Part shown: positions 1-6,641 of the stretch, one piece after another
Layout: every line of letters begins with the position of its first letter
Position numbering within the stretch: position 1 is the stretch's first letter
NCBI GenBank assembly: GCA_000437275.1
Contig: FR899656.1
Location: forward strand, 1 to 15,356
Reading direction: 5' to 3'
DNA: 15,356 bases
Origin: Clostridium sp. CAG:411
GTDB lineage: Bacteria; Bacillota; Clostridia; Lachnospirales; Lachnospiraceae
Program-made: the position numbers and the translations under genes
Notes under the pieces: model-generated
The model's database searches: none
Seen by the model: the letters and a program-made list of their open reading frames with translations, nothing else
Told to the model about the DNA's origin: nothing

Positions 1-61
1 AAAGCCAATGCAAAAAATAATCAGAGTTTTATTCCCATTCTGAATTACATAGCTCTAAAAC
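1..61 (-). CRISPR. Leader-proximal end of a type II-A CRISPR array (one full repeat, one partial spacer)
   Basis: Positions 26-61 hold a 36-base repeat. Read on the minus strand it begins GTTTTAGAGCTATG, the typical start of type II-A repeats, and ends GGGAATAAAAC. Positions 1-25 are the first 25 bases of the leader-proximal spacer, which is cut by the window edge. The array therefore continues to the left, and only one repeat copy is visible. The assignment rests on three points: the repeat matches the anti-repeat of the tracrRNA at 6491-6526 almost base for base, it lies just downstream of csn2, and its sequence style fits the family. The unit next to the leader is by convention the newest acquisition. 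I cannot say what the spacer targets. Confidence 0.93.
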
Positions 62-155
62 CTCAATTTGTTTTTTCGAGCGAAGAAATTAGCGATTTTC
101 TCCTTTTTTTTCGAATGGGAATTATATTTTTTGTTTATTTTAAACAATTTTCTCT
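62..155 (-). promoter_or_regulatory. CRISPR leader
   Basis: This is the 94-base AT-rich gap between the csn2 stop and the first repeat. In the direction of array transcription the leader ends CAAATTGAG immediately before the repeat. That resembles the short leader-anchoring sequence (ATTTGAG-like) which type II-A Cas1-Cas2 uses to choose the first repeat for integration, although the match is from memory. An 18-base inverted repeat lies at 71-88 (TTTTTTCG, AG, CGAAGAAA on the plus strand). At 113-122 GAATGGGAAT is an inverted copy of ATTCCCATTC in the repeat (31-40). The leader probably combines the pre-crRNA promoter and the integration signal. Confidence 0.8.
121..147 (-). promoter_or_regulatory. 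Candidate pre-crRNA promoter in the leader
   Basis: On the minus strand a perfect TATAAT lies at 126-121. A TTGTTT at 147-142 stands 15 bases upstream, which is shorter than the ideal 17, so the -35 element is weak. Transcription would start near 114, about 50 bases before the first repeat. The position between csn2 and the array is where array promoters of type II-A loci lie. The surroundings are very AT-rich, so a chance match is possible. Confidence 0.5.
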
Positions 156-860
156 CTATTTATTATACAACAAAAATTCATCAAAGTCACGGTCAACAAA
201 CAATACTCTTTCGTACTCTAATACCTCTTTTTCTGGTCCATTTTCCAACAATAATAAATCCACCTTCTTATATTTCGAATACTTATACAATTCCACTAAT
301 TCTGCATTGGATAGAAAGCTTTTTACATTCACTAAAAATAATATTTTTGCCATCTTAAAATAATGGATAATATCTATGATTAGCAAAAGACGCTCTAGTA
401 TCGTTTGCTCTCCATGTTGTTTTATGCGTAGACCTATCATTTTTAAATAATCGATTACCTCCACCTGCTCTTTCCATTCAAATTCAAAAGGTAACTCTAC
501 TAAAATATCTGATACATCTAAACACACATTGTAAAATACAGTCTGAAAGGCATCCAATTTCTCAAATTCCAGTGCATATACGCCATCAACATATCGATAC
601 AACTCATTTTGTATTTTTCGCTGGTTAAAATCGAAATTCATAAAATCCATAACAAACATTGTTTCCTTTGAAAAGTTAATTATTTTTTCTTCTTCCAACA
701 ATACAATCTGTTCTGCAATCCCTTCCTCTATACCATTTGACAAACGATAAATGCTGTTTACCAGACTTCCAAATAGTTTCTGTTCTTCTATCTGAAGCAC
801 CTCTACATAATCATCACAAAATGATATTTCTGTCTCAAAAGATAAAATTCGCATTTTCAT
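156..860 (-). CDS. csn2: Csn2, type II-A CRISPR adaptation protein
   Basis: This 234-residue protein has the size and position of Csn2, the subtype-defining protein of type II-A systems. It sits last in the cas operon and directly before the array. Csn2 forms a calcium-dependent tetrameric ring that slides on double-stranded DNA ends and works with Cas1-Cas2 and Cas9 during spacer acquisition; it is not needed for interference. Identification rests on overall family resemblance, including the hydrophobic C-terminal segment around KKVDLLLLENG, and on the order cas9-cas1-cas2-csn2. I see no catalytic motif and expect none. The ATG at 860-858 overlaps the cas2 stop by four bases (ATGA), implying translational coupling. 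A second ATG two codons later is an alternative start. No terminator is evident before the leader, so read-through into the array is possible. Confidence 0.93.
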   Translation of the reverse strand: MKMRILSFETEISFCDDYVEVLQIEEQKLFGSLVNSIYRLSNGIEEGIAEQIVLLEEEKIINFSKETMFVMDFMNFDFNQRKIQNELYRYVDGVYALEFEKLDAFQTVFYNVCLDVSDILVELPFEFEWKEQVEVIDYLKMIGLRIKQHGEQTILERLLLIIDIIHYFKMAKILFLVNVKSFLSNAELVELYKYSKYKKVDLLLLENGPEKEVLEYERVLFVDRDFDEFLLYNK

Positions 861-1177
861 ATGATAATCAACCTTTCATCGGTGTCCAAAATCGTTTGTT
901 GTGCAGTTCCCGAAATATATTCAATACCACTAAACTGTTTTTCTGTAATTGTCAGCACCTCTACCAAACCGGCATGCGGTTTGTTCTTTCGTACTTTATT
1001 TCTTACTAACGTAGCCGTTCCACTATTTAATACCAACTTTGAATACACAGATTCCTGCATCATAATAAAGCCTTCCCGTAACAAAAATTTACGAAATTTT
1101 ATGTATTCCTGCCTATCTTCTACGGTTATTGTGGGTAAATCAAAAAATACCATTACTCTCATAAATCGATAACTCAT
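857..1177 (-). CDS. cas2: Cas2, CRISPR adaptation endoribonuclease-fold protein
   Basis: A 106-residue protein starting MSYRFMRVMVFFDLP, the classic Cas2 first beta strand, with the conserved aspartate at position 13. Cas2 dimers bridge two Cas1 dimers in the complex that inserts new spacers; in that complex the role is structural, whatever nuclease activity the isolated protein has. The length is normal for type II-A Cas2, and the small ferredoxin-like protein is followed by a short C-terminal tail. The start overlaps the end of cas1 by four bases and the stop overlaps the start of csn2 by four bases, so cas1-cas2-csn2 form a tightly coupled translational unit. No strong Shine-Dalgarno precedes the ATG, consistent with coupling to cas1 translation. 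Confidence 0.97.
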   Translation of the reverse strand: MSYRFMRVMVFFDLPTITVEDRQEYIKFRKFLLREGFIMMQESVYSKLVLNSGTATLVRNKVRKNKPHAGLVEVLTITEKQFSGIEYISGTAQQTILDTDERLIII

Positions 1178-2043
1178 TGAAATACATATAACGCTAAGTT
1201 TTCCAAATTGACTTTTCTCAACGTCTCAAACACTTTTTTTACATACATTTGAATGGCATTAGTTAAGAAGTACTCTTTCCCACAATAGCATACTTTTTTA
1301 TTTAACAAATCCACCAATTGCATCTTCAATTCAGGTGTTACTTCCAATTCCATATTTTGATATACAAATTCATCTACAATTACCCGAAATGGTTCCATTA
1401 GATCACAAGATAAATTAAAGGCATTATACTCATTGGTATGCTTAATTCCAAGTTGTGTCAAATAACCATTGCTTACAATTTCTTTATTAAAACTGGATAA
1501 TAAAATTGCATACCCATAATTTAATGCCGCATTAATGTTGTTTACATCATCTCTAGAAAATCCCTTTCCAAATAAGCTATTAAAATATACCTTAGCCGCA
1601 TGTCCCTCTCTATTCGTCTCATCAAAATACTTTAATTCTGTTATATATTCTCGTAGTTTTTCACTCGTATCATATTCCAATTTTTCTAAAAGATTTGCCT
1701 GATTTTCTATTTTTTGCCTTATAATCTGTGTCCATACTAATCTAGCAAAATCTGTATTCCAATGTATCTGTTCTTCTATATTTTTACTCGTATGAAAATT
1801 TCCATAATATGGAACCAATTCGCTACTTGGATTTCTTTTTTCATCACAGAAAATCACTTTAATCTTTCTTTTTATTAATTCACACAGCAAATAAGAAGTC
1901 AACGAAACCTGTGTAGAATCAATAATAATCGTATTAATTTCCGATAAATGAATCATTTTCACATCATCCGAACGAACCAGAAGATAATCATTTTTATAAT
2001 TTAACTTTGCGTGACTTTTAATCACTATTGTTCTCCAACTCAA
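1174..2043 (-). CDS. cas1: Cas1, CRISPR integrase (type II-A), TTG start
   Basis: This 289-residue protein is the metal-dependent integrase that joins new spacers to the leader-proximal repeat. The three metal ligands expected for Cas1 can be placed at Glu146 (NREGHAAK), His202 (GIKHTNEYN) and Glu217 (DLMEPFR), matching the spacing known for type II-A Cas1. The N-terminal beta domain (about 1-90) is followed by the all-alpha catalytic domain. The start codon is TTG (2043-2041). It is supported by AGGAGAGG eight bases upstream and by the family's usual N-terminus (SWRTIVI); no ATG nearby would keep these. The gene overlaps cas2 by four bases. It stands 167 bases after cas9, and that gap contains a long hairpin (2102-2149), so adaptation genes may be expressed below cas9 or separately. 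Confidence 0.97.
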   Translation of the reverse strand: MSWRTIVIKSHAKLNYKNDYLLVRSDDVKMIHLSEINTIIIDSTQVSLTSYLLCELIKRKIKVIFCDEKRNPSSELVPYYGNFHTSKNIEEQIHWNTDFARLVWTQIIRQKIENQANLLEKLEYDTSEKLREYITELKYFDETNREGHAAKVYFNSLFGKGFSRDDVNNINAALNYGYAILLSSFNKEIVSNGYLTQLGIKHTNEYNAFNLSCDLMEPFRVIVDEFVYQNMELEVTPELKMQLVDLLNKKVCYCGKEYFLTNAIQMYVKKVFETLRKVNLENLALYVFQ

Positions 2044-2051
2044 TTTTTATT

Positions 2052-2059
2052 CCTCTCCT
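2052..2059 (-). promoter_or_regulatory. Ribosome binding site for cas1 (decides the TTG start)
   Basis: AGGAGAGG on the minus strand ends eight bases before the TTG at 2043. It is the only good ribosome binding site at this end of the frame, and supports the non-ATG start of cas1. Confidence 0.75.
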
Positions 2060-2101
2060 GTATACAACTTTCATATTTTTATATCTAAGTTTCCTACAAA
2101 A

Positions 2102-2149
2102 GAACCCATTTGATAAAGCAATGATTTAAAATTGCTTTATCATTGGTTC
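2102..2149 (-). terminator. Long hairpin between cas9 and cas1 (possible terminator or attenuator)
   Basis: An 11-base perfect inverted repeat, GATAAAGCAAT (2112-2122) and ATTGCTTTATC (2131-2141), encloses an 8-base loop. It is extended by an outer pairing of GAACC (2102-2106) with GGTTC (2145-2149) across a small internal loop. In the direction of the cas genes the hairpin is followed at once by TTTTG, a weak uridine tract. It lies about 60-110 bases downstream of the cas9 stop and about 60 bases before cas1. Termination, partial attenuation between cas9 and the adaptation genes, mRNA stabilisation, and a protein-binding palindrome are all compatible with it. I see no convincing separate cas1 promoter after it. 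Confidence 0.5.
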
Positions 2150-2210
2150 ATAAATTACTGCAAAATATTCCATAGAAAATTTTTGTTTCCTTCTTTTAAT
2201 CCGCAACTAC

Positions 2211-5200
2211 TTAAACCGTCATATACCTTTCATATAATCCTGTAATAGACTGATCAATAAATTTTATACCTTCTTTGATTGTATAGTGATTTTTTCTTCC
2301 TATACGATCAGCTAATCTACCATCACTAATTGTCTTTAAATCTATACATTCTGCATTTGCCTCAGTTAAACGAAGTAATTGTATTAAAAACTTTCCCTTT
2401 TCTTGTACCGCTTTTATTTTTTCCTCTACATGCAAGCTTTCATATACATGGCTTTCTACAATCTTTTTTACAATACTTTCATATGCTGGATACTGCTGTT
2501 GTATCTTCATTCGATAATATGCATATAATTCATCCATGCTGTTCTCCAACTCATCCAAACGATATCCATAGTATTCTCCTTTTTCCATAATTGCAATTGT
2601 ACGCAACAAATGCTGATGTTTTCCATCCAATATGAATTGCTTTGCATTTACTACTTCTGTTGCTGCTGTTAAATAAAATCTATTTCCATCACTATCCTCG
2701 ATTAATTGATTTTTCATCACCTTTTTTCGTAAAATAACAATTTCTTCTACTCCTAATTTTTCTTTCAAATACCTATCTAAAGAGACTTCTTTTTCTGCAA
2801 TCTTTTTTGCAATTATCACTGAAATTTTTTCCAGAGATAACTTTGTTTTTCTCCCTTGTTGATACCTCACCAAGCAGGAATATGCAGCTTCTCCTCCCTG
2901 ATAACCACCATACTTTTCAACGGAAAGTCCCTTTTTTATTGGTAATAATTTTGTATTATTTTCTTTTCCCTTCTCTGGTTTTGCATTAATTGTCTGCTTA
3001 TAAAATTCTCCTGTATTCTCTTCTAATTTTTTTGTAATGAGGCAATCCCGATATCCAAATATTTTCTTTATGTATGCTAACTTTTGTGTACCATCCCACA
3101 AAATTTCTCCAGTTTCTTTGTCTACTATTTGTTCTGAAAAACGAGACATTACATAAGAGAAAAATTGTCTTTTTTCATTTCTAACACCATCTTTCTGTTG
3201 ATTCTTTTTTTGATAATACTTTCGATATCCCTCATAATCAATTTCTTTTTCATATTTAGGAAATGCCGCTTTTATATAAAGCCCCACTGCACACGCTAAA
3301 TATGCATCCTGTGCATGATGGAAATCATTTATCTTTCGACTTTTAAGCATGGTATATGATTTATTTTCCATAAAAAATCCATTATCGTCTTTTTTCTCTA
3401 TAGTATAGTTTTCCCTCAACTCACTACCTAAACTAGCCTTTACTGCTGCAACGTTTACCCCTTGGTAATATTGTGCCAAAATATTCGCTACCTGTTTGAT
3501 AATCTGTCTAGTTTCTACAATCTGACGAGCAATAAAATGTTTCTGTTCTTTTTCGTTTCCAAAACTTTCCTTACATAAATTTGCATATTTTTTCTTTCCC
3601 ATTAAACCACAGCTTAAAAGTTTTTTCCAAACTTCCTTTTGCCGATTCTGCCATTCATGAGGAATCAACCCCTCGCCTTTTCGCTGATTTTCACCTTTTA
3701 ATACTAATGCTTTATTTTCCAGGCTGTCATCTTTTACCAAAGTACGTGGAATAATATGATCCACCTCATATTCATTCAAACGATCAATATCTAATGTCAC
3801 TCCAGAATACAGACTTTTTCCATTTTGCATAAAATATAAAAAGACCTTCTCTTCATCTATTCGATTTTGATATCGTTTTTCCTTTAATTCATTTGCTGCA
3901 TGTTCATTAAAATCATTGACTTCTTCCTTAAATTTCTTATATAAGCGCTCAATCTGTTTTACTCTACTATTTGTACGTACCCTATCATCATCTTCTCTAG
4001 CAAACTCAATAAAAATATTTTGAGGTACTCCCCCCATAATAGAAATAATTTCCTCTACAATTTTTAAGCTTTGCCAGATACCACGTTTAATTGCTGGTGA
4101 TCCATGTAATTCCTGTACTACATCTAATAAATTTTCATTTCCATATAATTTTTTCTGATTTGCTTCTATTATTTTGCAAAAGCCCATTTCTTCATTGTTG
4201 ATAATTTGCATTATATTTAACAAACGTGAATCCTCTCGTAAAAGTTCCATAATGGTCTTCTTTTGTCCCTGTCTATCAAATCCCTTGATTCCATTTAGAA
4301 ATTTTTCCGAAAATCTTCCCCAACCTGAATAATTAAGTTTCAAGATTTGTGCCAATTGCTTGTCATTAATTTCATTGCCATACTTTTTTTGAATTTTTCG
4401 CTTTACAATACTTTTCTCTTCAAATACAGTAAGCCAATAAATAATCTCCTCTATCATTTTACGATTTCTTTCTGTGATTTCCCCTAAAATCTTAGTAAAA
4501 TCTATGTATGAAGTCAGTGATGAGGCAAATTCATTTTCCTTTTGAAAACCAGTAATATAGTATGCATTTTCATCTAATTTTACCATTTTCTCCGTTACTT
4601 TCGTTGTGCAATACTGTTCTCGCACAAGCCATTTTTTTAACTGCTTTTCTGTAACTTTCTTTTGCTTCTTAAACAATTGTTCTATAATTTTATTTCTGGT
4701 CTCCAACGAAAATTTTCCATTTATCTTGATTTTATTTAATTCCTGCAATAGTTCGTATTCTGAATATAAAAGGGACTGCTTTGGTAACACCTTTTCTTCT
4801 GGTAAATAGGTGCAATAGTTAGTCATTCTAGTAATAAATGCTTCTGCTGTTTGATCTATATCCACTACCTGTTCAAAATTCCATGGATAAATTTTTACTT
4901 GTTCCATCCCCGTTCTTCGTTTCATCCATGCAAATTTTGATTGTTTCTCATCTACCAATGGTCCTACATAATATGGAATACGGAACAGCAACAATTGTAA
5001 AATTTTATCTGCATTTTCTTTTAACTCTGGATAAAATTCCCCTTGTTGCTTTAAAATACGTTTCATCTCTACTTCATTACATTGGTACGGAATATACGCA
5101 TTACTTACTTCATTTTGTTTTGTCAAAAACTCTCCCTGATCCATTTTTTCAACTATTTCCTGGTATACTACATCATCCTTTGCTACTGTATCAAACAATT

Positions 5201-6356
5201 CATGTATGGCTTTATATAATTTTTCCTTCGAACAACGCTCTGCACCTTTTCTGTAATTCACATAGTTAGAAATATATTTGTCTTTTTGCTTCTCTTTCCG
5301 AAAAAAACAACTATATTCTTCTGTTGACAAATAGGTACGAAATAGTCTCTTTAGTTTCACTAAATCTTCGTGGTGCGCTTCATATTTATTTACCATGGCT
5401 TCGCTTATATATTTTTTTCCTCTCAAGGTATCCTTTAAAACAAGCCAATTATAAATACGCTTTAGTGCCTCTATAACAGCAAACTTTTCCTCTAATCTAT
5501 TTTGTAATTCTAATTCTTGTTCTTCATATTTACTATCTGAAAAGGATATTTTTATTTTTTTCCCACTTTCGTCTAACAAGTTTTCATTCTCCATAACAAC
5601 TGTCAAATCAAAACTATATCCTAGACATGCCCTCGTCACTTCATTGGCTAATTTTTTATTTCCATACTGTTCTGTTAGTATCGCTGCAATCTGCTCTTGC
5701 TTGCTTTTCTTTCCAATAGTTGTATTTTCTAAAATCCGCTGAATATCGTCAAAATGTTCCCCATATTCCCACTCTTTTCCAAGCTGTTCATACATTTCTT
5801 CCAATAAAACTCTAAAAGATTCCTGTACATTTTCTACGACATCAAAGGACTGTCCCTGATACAAAAAATTTCCACGATACTTTATCATATGATGCAACGC
5901 TAAATAAATAAACCTCGGATCTGCCTTTTCCTTTGTATCTAGCAAAAATTTTCGTAAATGATAGATTGTTTTAAACTGTTTATAAAAATCTCGATCTGTA
6001 AACTGTTTATCTGCAAATAATATATAATCTCTCTGTACAGATTTATCTTCTTTCCACAAGAACGCTTCATTTAAACGGATAAAAAAGCTTTCATCAATTG
6101 GTAAAACCATAGTTGCCAACATTTCCTGTAAATAATGAATGCGCTGTCTTCTTCTATCGTACCGTCTCCGAGTACTTCTACTTAATCTACGCCCTTGTGC
6201 AGTATCTCCTTTTTCAAAAAGCCTTGCCCCCCACATATTTTTCTTTCTAAATTGCAAAAGGTTTGCATTTTCATCTGTCACTACCCATCCTACAGAATTT
6301 GTTCCTATATCTAAACCAATATTATATCCCTGTACTTTTTTCAGTATTTGTTTCAT
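2211..6356 (-). CDS. cas9: Cas9, type II-A CRISPR RNA-guided endonuclease
   Basis: This 1381-residue protein cuts double-stranded DNA guided by crRNA paired with tracrRNA. Domains in order: RuvC-I with Asp16 in IGLDIGTNSVGW; an arginine-rich bridge helix (about 53-85, RRLSRSTRRRYDRRR); a REC lobe to about 750; RuvC-II with Glu784 in NIFIEFARE; an HNH domain with Asp866-His867 in VDHIIP and Asn890; RuvC-III with His1013, His1014 and Asp1017 in HHAQDAY; and a C-terminal WED/PAM-interacting region from about 1115. All catalytic positions known from Streptococcus pyogenes Cas9 (D10, E762, H840, N863, H983, D986) have counterparts, so both nuclease sites should be active. The length is typical of type II-A. 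The ATG is preceded by AAAGGGG at suitable spacing. The promoter is at 6411-6439. The PAM cannot be read from sequence alone. Confidence 0.98.
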   Translation of the reverse strand: MKQILKKVQGYNIGLDIGTNSVGWVVTDENANLLQFRKKNMWGARLFEKGDTAQGRRLSRSTRRRYDRRRQRIHYLQEMLATMVLPIDESFFIRLNEAFLWKEDKSVQRDYILFADKQFTDRDFYKQFKTIYHLRKFLLDTKEKADPRFIYLALHHMIKYRGNFLYQGQSFDVVENVQESFRVLLEEMYEQLGKEWEYGEHFDDIQRILENTTIGKKSKQEQIAAILTEQYGNKKLANEVTRACLGYSFDLTVVMENENLLDESGKKIKISFSDSKYEEQELELQNRLEEKFAVIEALKRIYNWLVLKDTLRGKKYISEAMVNKYEAHHEDLVKLKRLFRTYLSTEEYSCFFRKEKQKDKYISNYVNYRKGAERCSKEKLYKAIHELFDTVAKDDVVYQEIVEKMDQGEFLTKQNEVSNAYIPYQCNEVEMKRILKQQGEFYPELKENADKILQLLLFRIPYYVGPLVDEKQSKFAWMKRRTGMEQVKIYPWNFEQVVDIDQTAEAFITRMTNYCTYLPEEKVLPKQSLLYSEYELLQELNKIKINGKFSLETRNKIIEQLFKKQKKVTEKQLKKWLVREQYCTTKVTEKMVKLDENAYYITGFQKENEFASSLTSYIDFTKILGEITERNRKMIEEIIYWLTVFEEKSIVKRKIQKKYGNEINDKQLAQILKLNYSGWGRFSEKFLNGIKGFDRQGQKKTIMELLREDSRLLNIMQIINNEEMGFCKIIEANQKKLYGNENLLDVVQELHGSPAIKRGIWQSLKIVEEIISIMGGVPQNIFIEFAREDDDRVRTNSRVKQIERLYKKFKEEVNDFNEHAANELKEKRYQNRIDEEKVFLYFMQNGKSLYSGVTLDIDRLNEYEVDHIIPRTLVKDDSLENKALVLKGENQRKGEGLIPHEWQNRQKEVWKKLLSCGLMGKKKYANLCKESFGNEKEQKHFIARQIVETRQIIKQVANILAQYYQGVNVAAVKASLGSELRENYTIEKKDDNGFFMENKSYTMLKSRKINDFHHAQDAYLACAVGLYIKAAFPKYEKEIDYEGYRKYYQKKNQQKDGVRNEKRQFFSYVMSRFSEQIVDKETGEILWDGTQKLAYIKKIFGYRDCLITKKLEENTGEFYKQTINAKPEKGKENNTKLLPIKKGLSVEKYGGYQGGEAAYSCLVRYQQGRKTKLSLEKISVIIAKKIAEKEVSLDRYLKEKLGVEEIVILRKKVMKNQLIEDSDGNRFYLTAATEVVNAKQFILDGKHQHLLRTIAIMEKGEYYGYRLDELENSMDELYAYYRMKIQQQYPAYESIVKKIVESHVYESLHVEEKIKAVQEKGKFLIQLLRLTEANAECIDLKTISDGRLADRIGRKNHYTIKEGIKFIDQSITGLYERYMTV

Positions 6357-6410
6357 TTATTTTATCCCCTTTTTCATTTTGTAAAAAATTACACGTATCT
6401 GTATTTTTAA

Positions 6411-6439
6411 ATTTTAATACATTAATTATTTTCTGTCAA
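6411..6439 (-). promoter_or_regulatory. cas9 (cas operon) promoter
   Basis: On the minus strand a consensus TTGACA (6439-6434) and TAAAAT (6416-6411) are separated by exactly 17 bases, a strong sigma-A promoter. Transcription should start near 6404, leaving an untranslated leader of about 48 bases that carries AAAGGGG before the cas9 ATG. The box lies back to back with the tracrRNA promoter, with 16 bases between the two -35 elements. Confidence 0.8.
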
Positions 6440-6455
6440 TCAATCTATTTTTTAC

Positions 6456-6484
6456 TTGCATTTTTTTGTGTTGTGGATTATAAT
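6456..6484 (+). promoter_or_regulatory. tracrRNA promoter
   Basis: TTGCAT (6456-6461) and a perfect TATAAT (6479-6484) are separated by 17 bases on the plus strand. The predicted start, about 7 bases downstream at 6491, coincides with the first base of the anti-repeat. That agreement supports both calls. Confidence 0.82.
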
Positions 6485-6490
6485 AATAGT

Positions 6491-6641
6491 GTTATTCCCA
6501 TTCTGAATAACATAGCGAGTTAAAATAAATTGTATACTAAATGCCTTCGGGTCTAGATTGCGTATGGCAATCATTACAATTAAACTTTTATGGGAGCTAT
6601 CCTGATAATGTTTTTACACTATTAGGATGCTCCCTTTTTCT
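6491..6641 (+). ncRNA. tracrRNA of the type II-A system
   Basis: The 36-base anti-repeat at 6491-6526 (GTTATTCCCATTCTGAATAA, then CATAGCGAGTTAAAAT) pairs with the crRNA repeat. The upper stem has a single A-A mismatch. Next comes the usual asymmetric bulge (GA opposite GAG-type bases), then a GUUUUA/UAAAAU lower stem, the same architecture as in S. pyogenes. Downstream, a short stem closed by a UUCG loop at 6543-6552 is a candidate nexus. A 6-bp hairpin GATTGC/GCAATC follows at 6556-6572, and the terminator hairpin is at 6592-6634. AATTGTA (6528-6534) can also pair with TACAATT (6575-6581), enclosing the nexus and first hairpin. The full transcript would be about 150 bases, with a 3' portion of about 114 bases after the anti-repeat. 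RNase III would cut the duplex during crRNA maturation. It lies between dptH and cas9, divergent from cas9. Confidence 0.93.
6592..6640 (+). terminator. Intrinsic terminator of the tracrRNA
   Basis: GGGAGC (6592-6597) pairs with GCTCCC (6629-6634). The stem continues as ATCCT with AGGAT after a one-base bulge, then further AT pairs with one mismatch, and is closed by a TTTTTA loop. TTTTTCTTT follows, as expected of a plus-strand terminator. In the opposite direction the hairpin is followed only by ATAAAAGTTTAAT, so it would be at best a weak terminator for dptH, whose stop codon begins two bases from the T tract. Confidence 0.88.

Noticed and set aside
68..363. Small plus-strand frames across the leader and the end of csn2
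   Set aside because: Translations are compositionally odd (phenylalanine, isoleucine and serine rich) and antisense to csn2; there is no ribosome site.
4838..5269. Plus-strand open frames opposite cas9 and dptH, such as 143 residues at 4838-5269 and 121 residues at 10309-10674
   Set aside because: They lie wholly antisense to well-supported genes, lack ribosome binding sites and have biased, low-complexity translations; they are shadows.
6360..6490. Long-form tracrRNA acting as a natural single guide to repress cas9, as in S. pyogenes
   Set aside because: No repeat-like sequence capable of folding back on the anti-repeat is seen upstream of 6491, and the best promoter places the start at the anti-repeat itself.
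6491..6526. Second CRISPR repeat or a small second array
   Set aside because: The match is a single degenerate copy oriented as an anti-repeat, directly after a promoter and followed by scaffold hairpins and a terminator. It is the tracrRNA.
6592..6634. Bidirectional terminator serving dptH as well
   Set aside because: Read on the minus strand the hairpin is followed by ATAAAAGTTTAAT rather than a T tract; only weak termination of dptH could be claimed.
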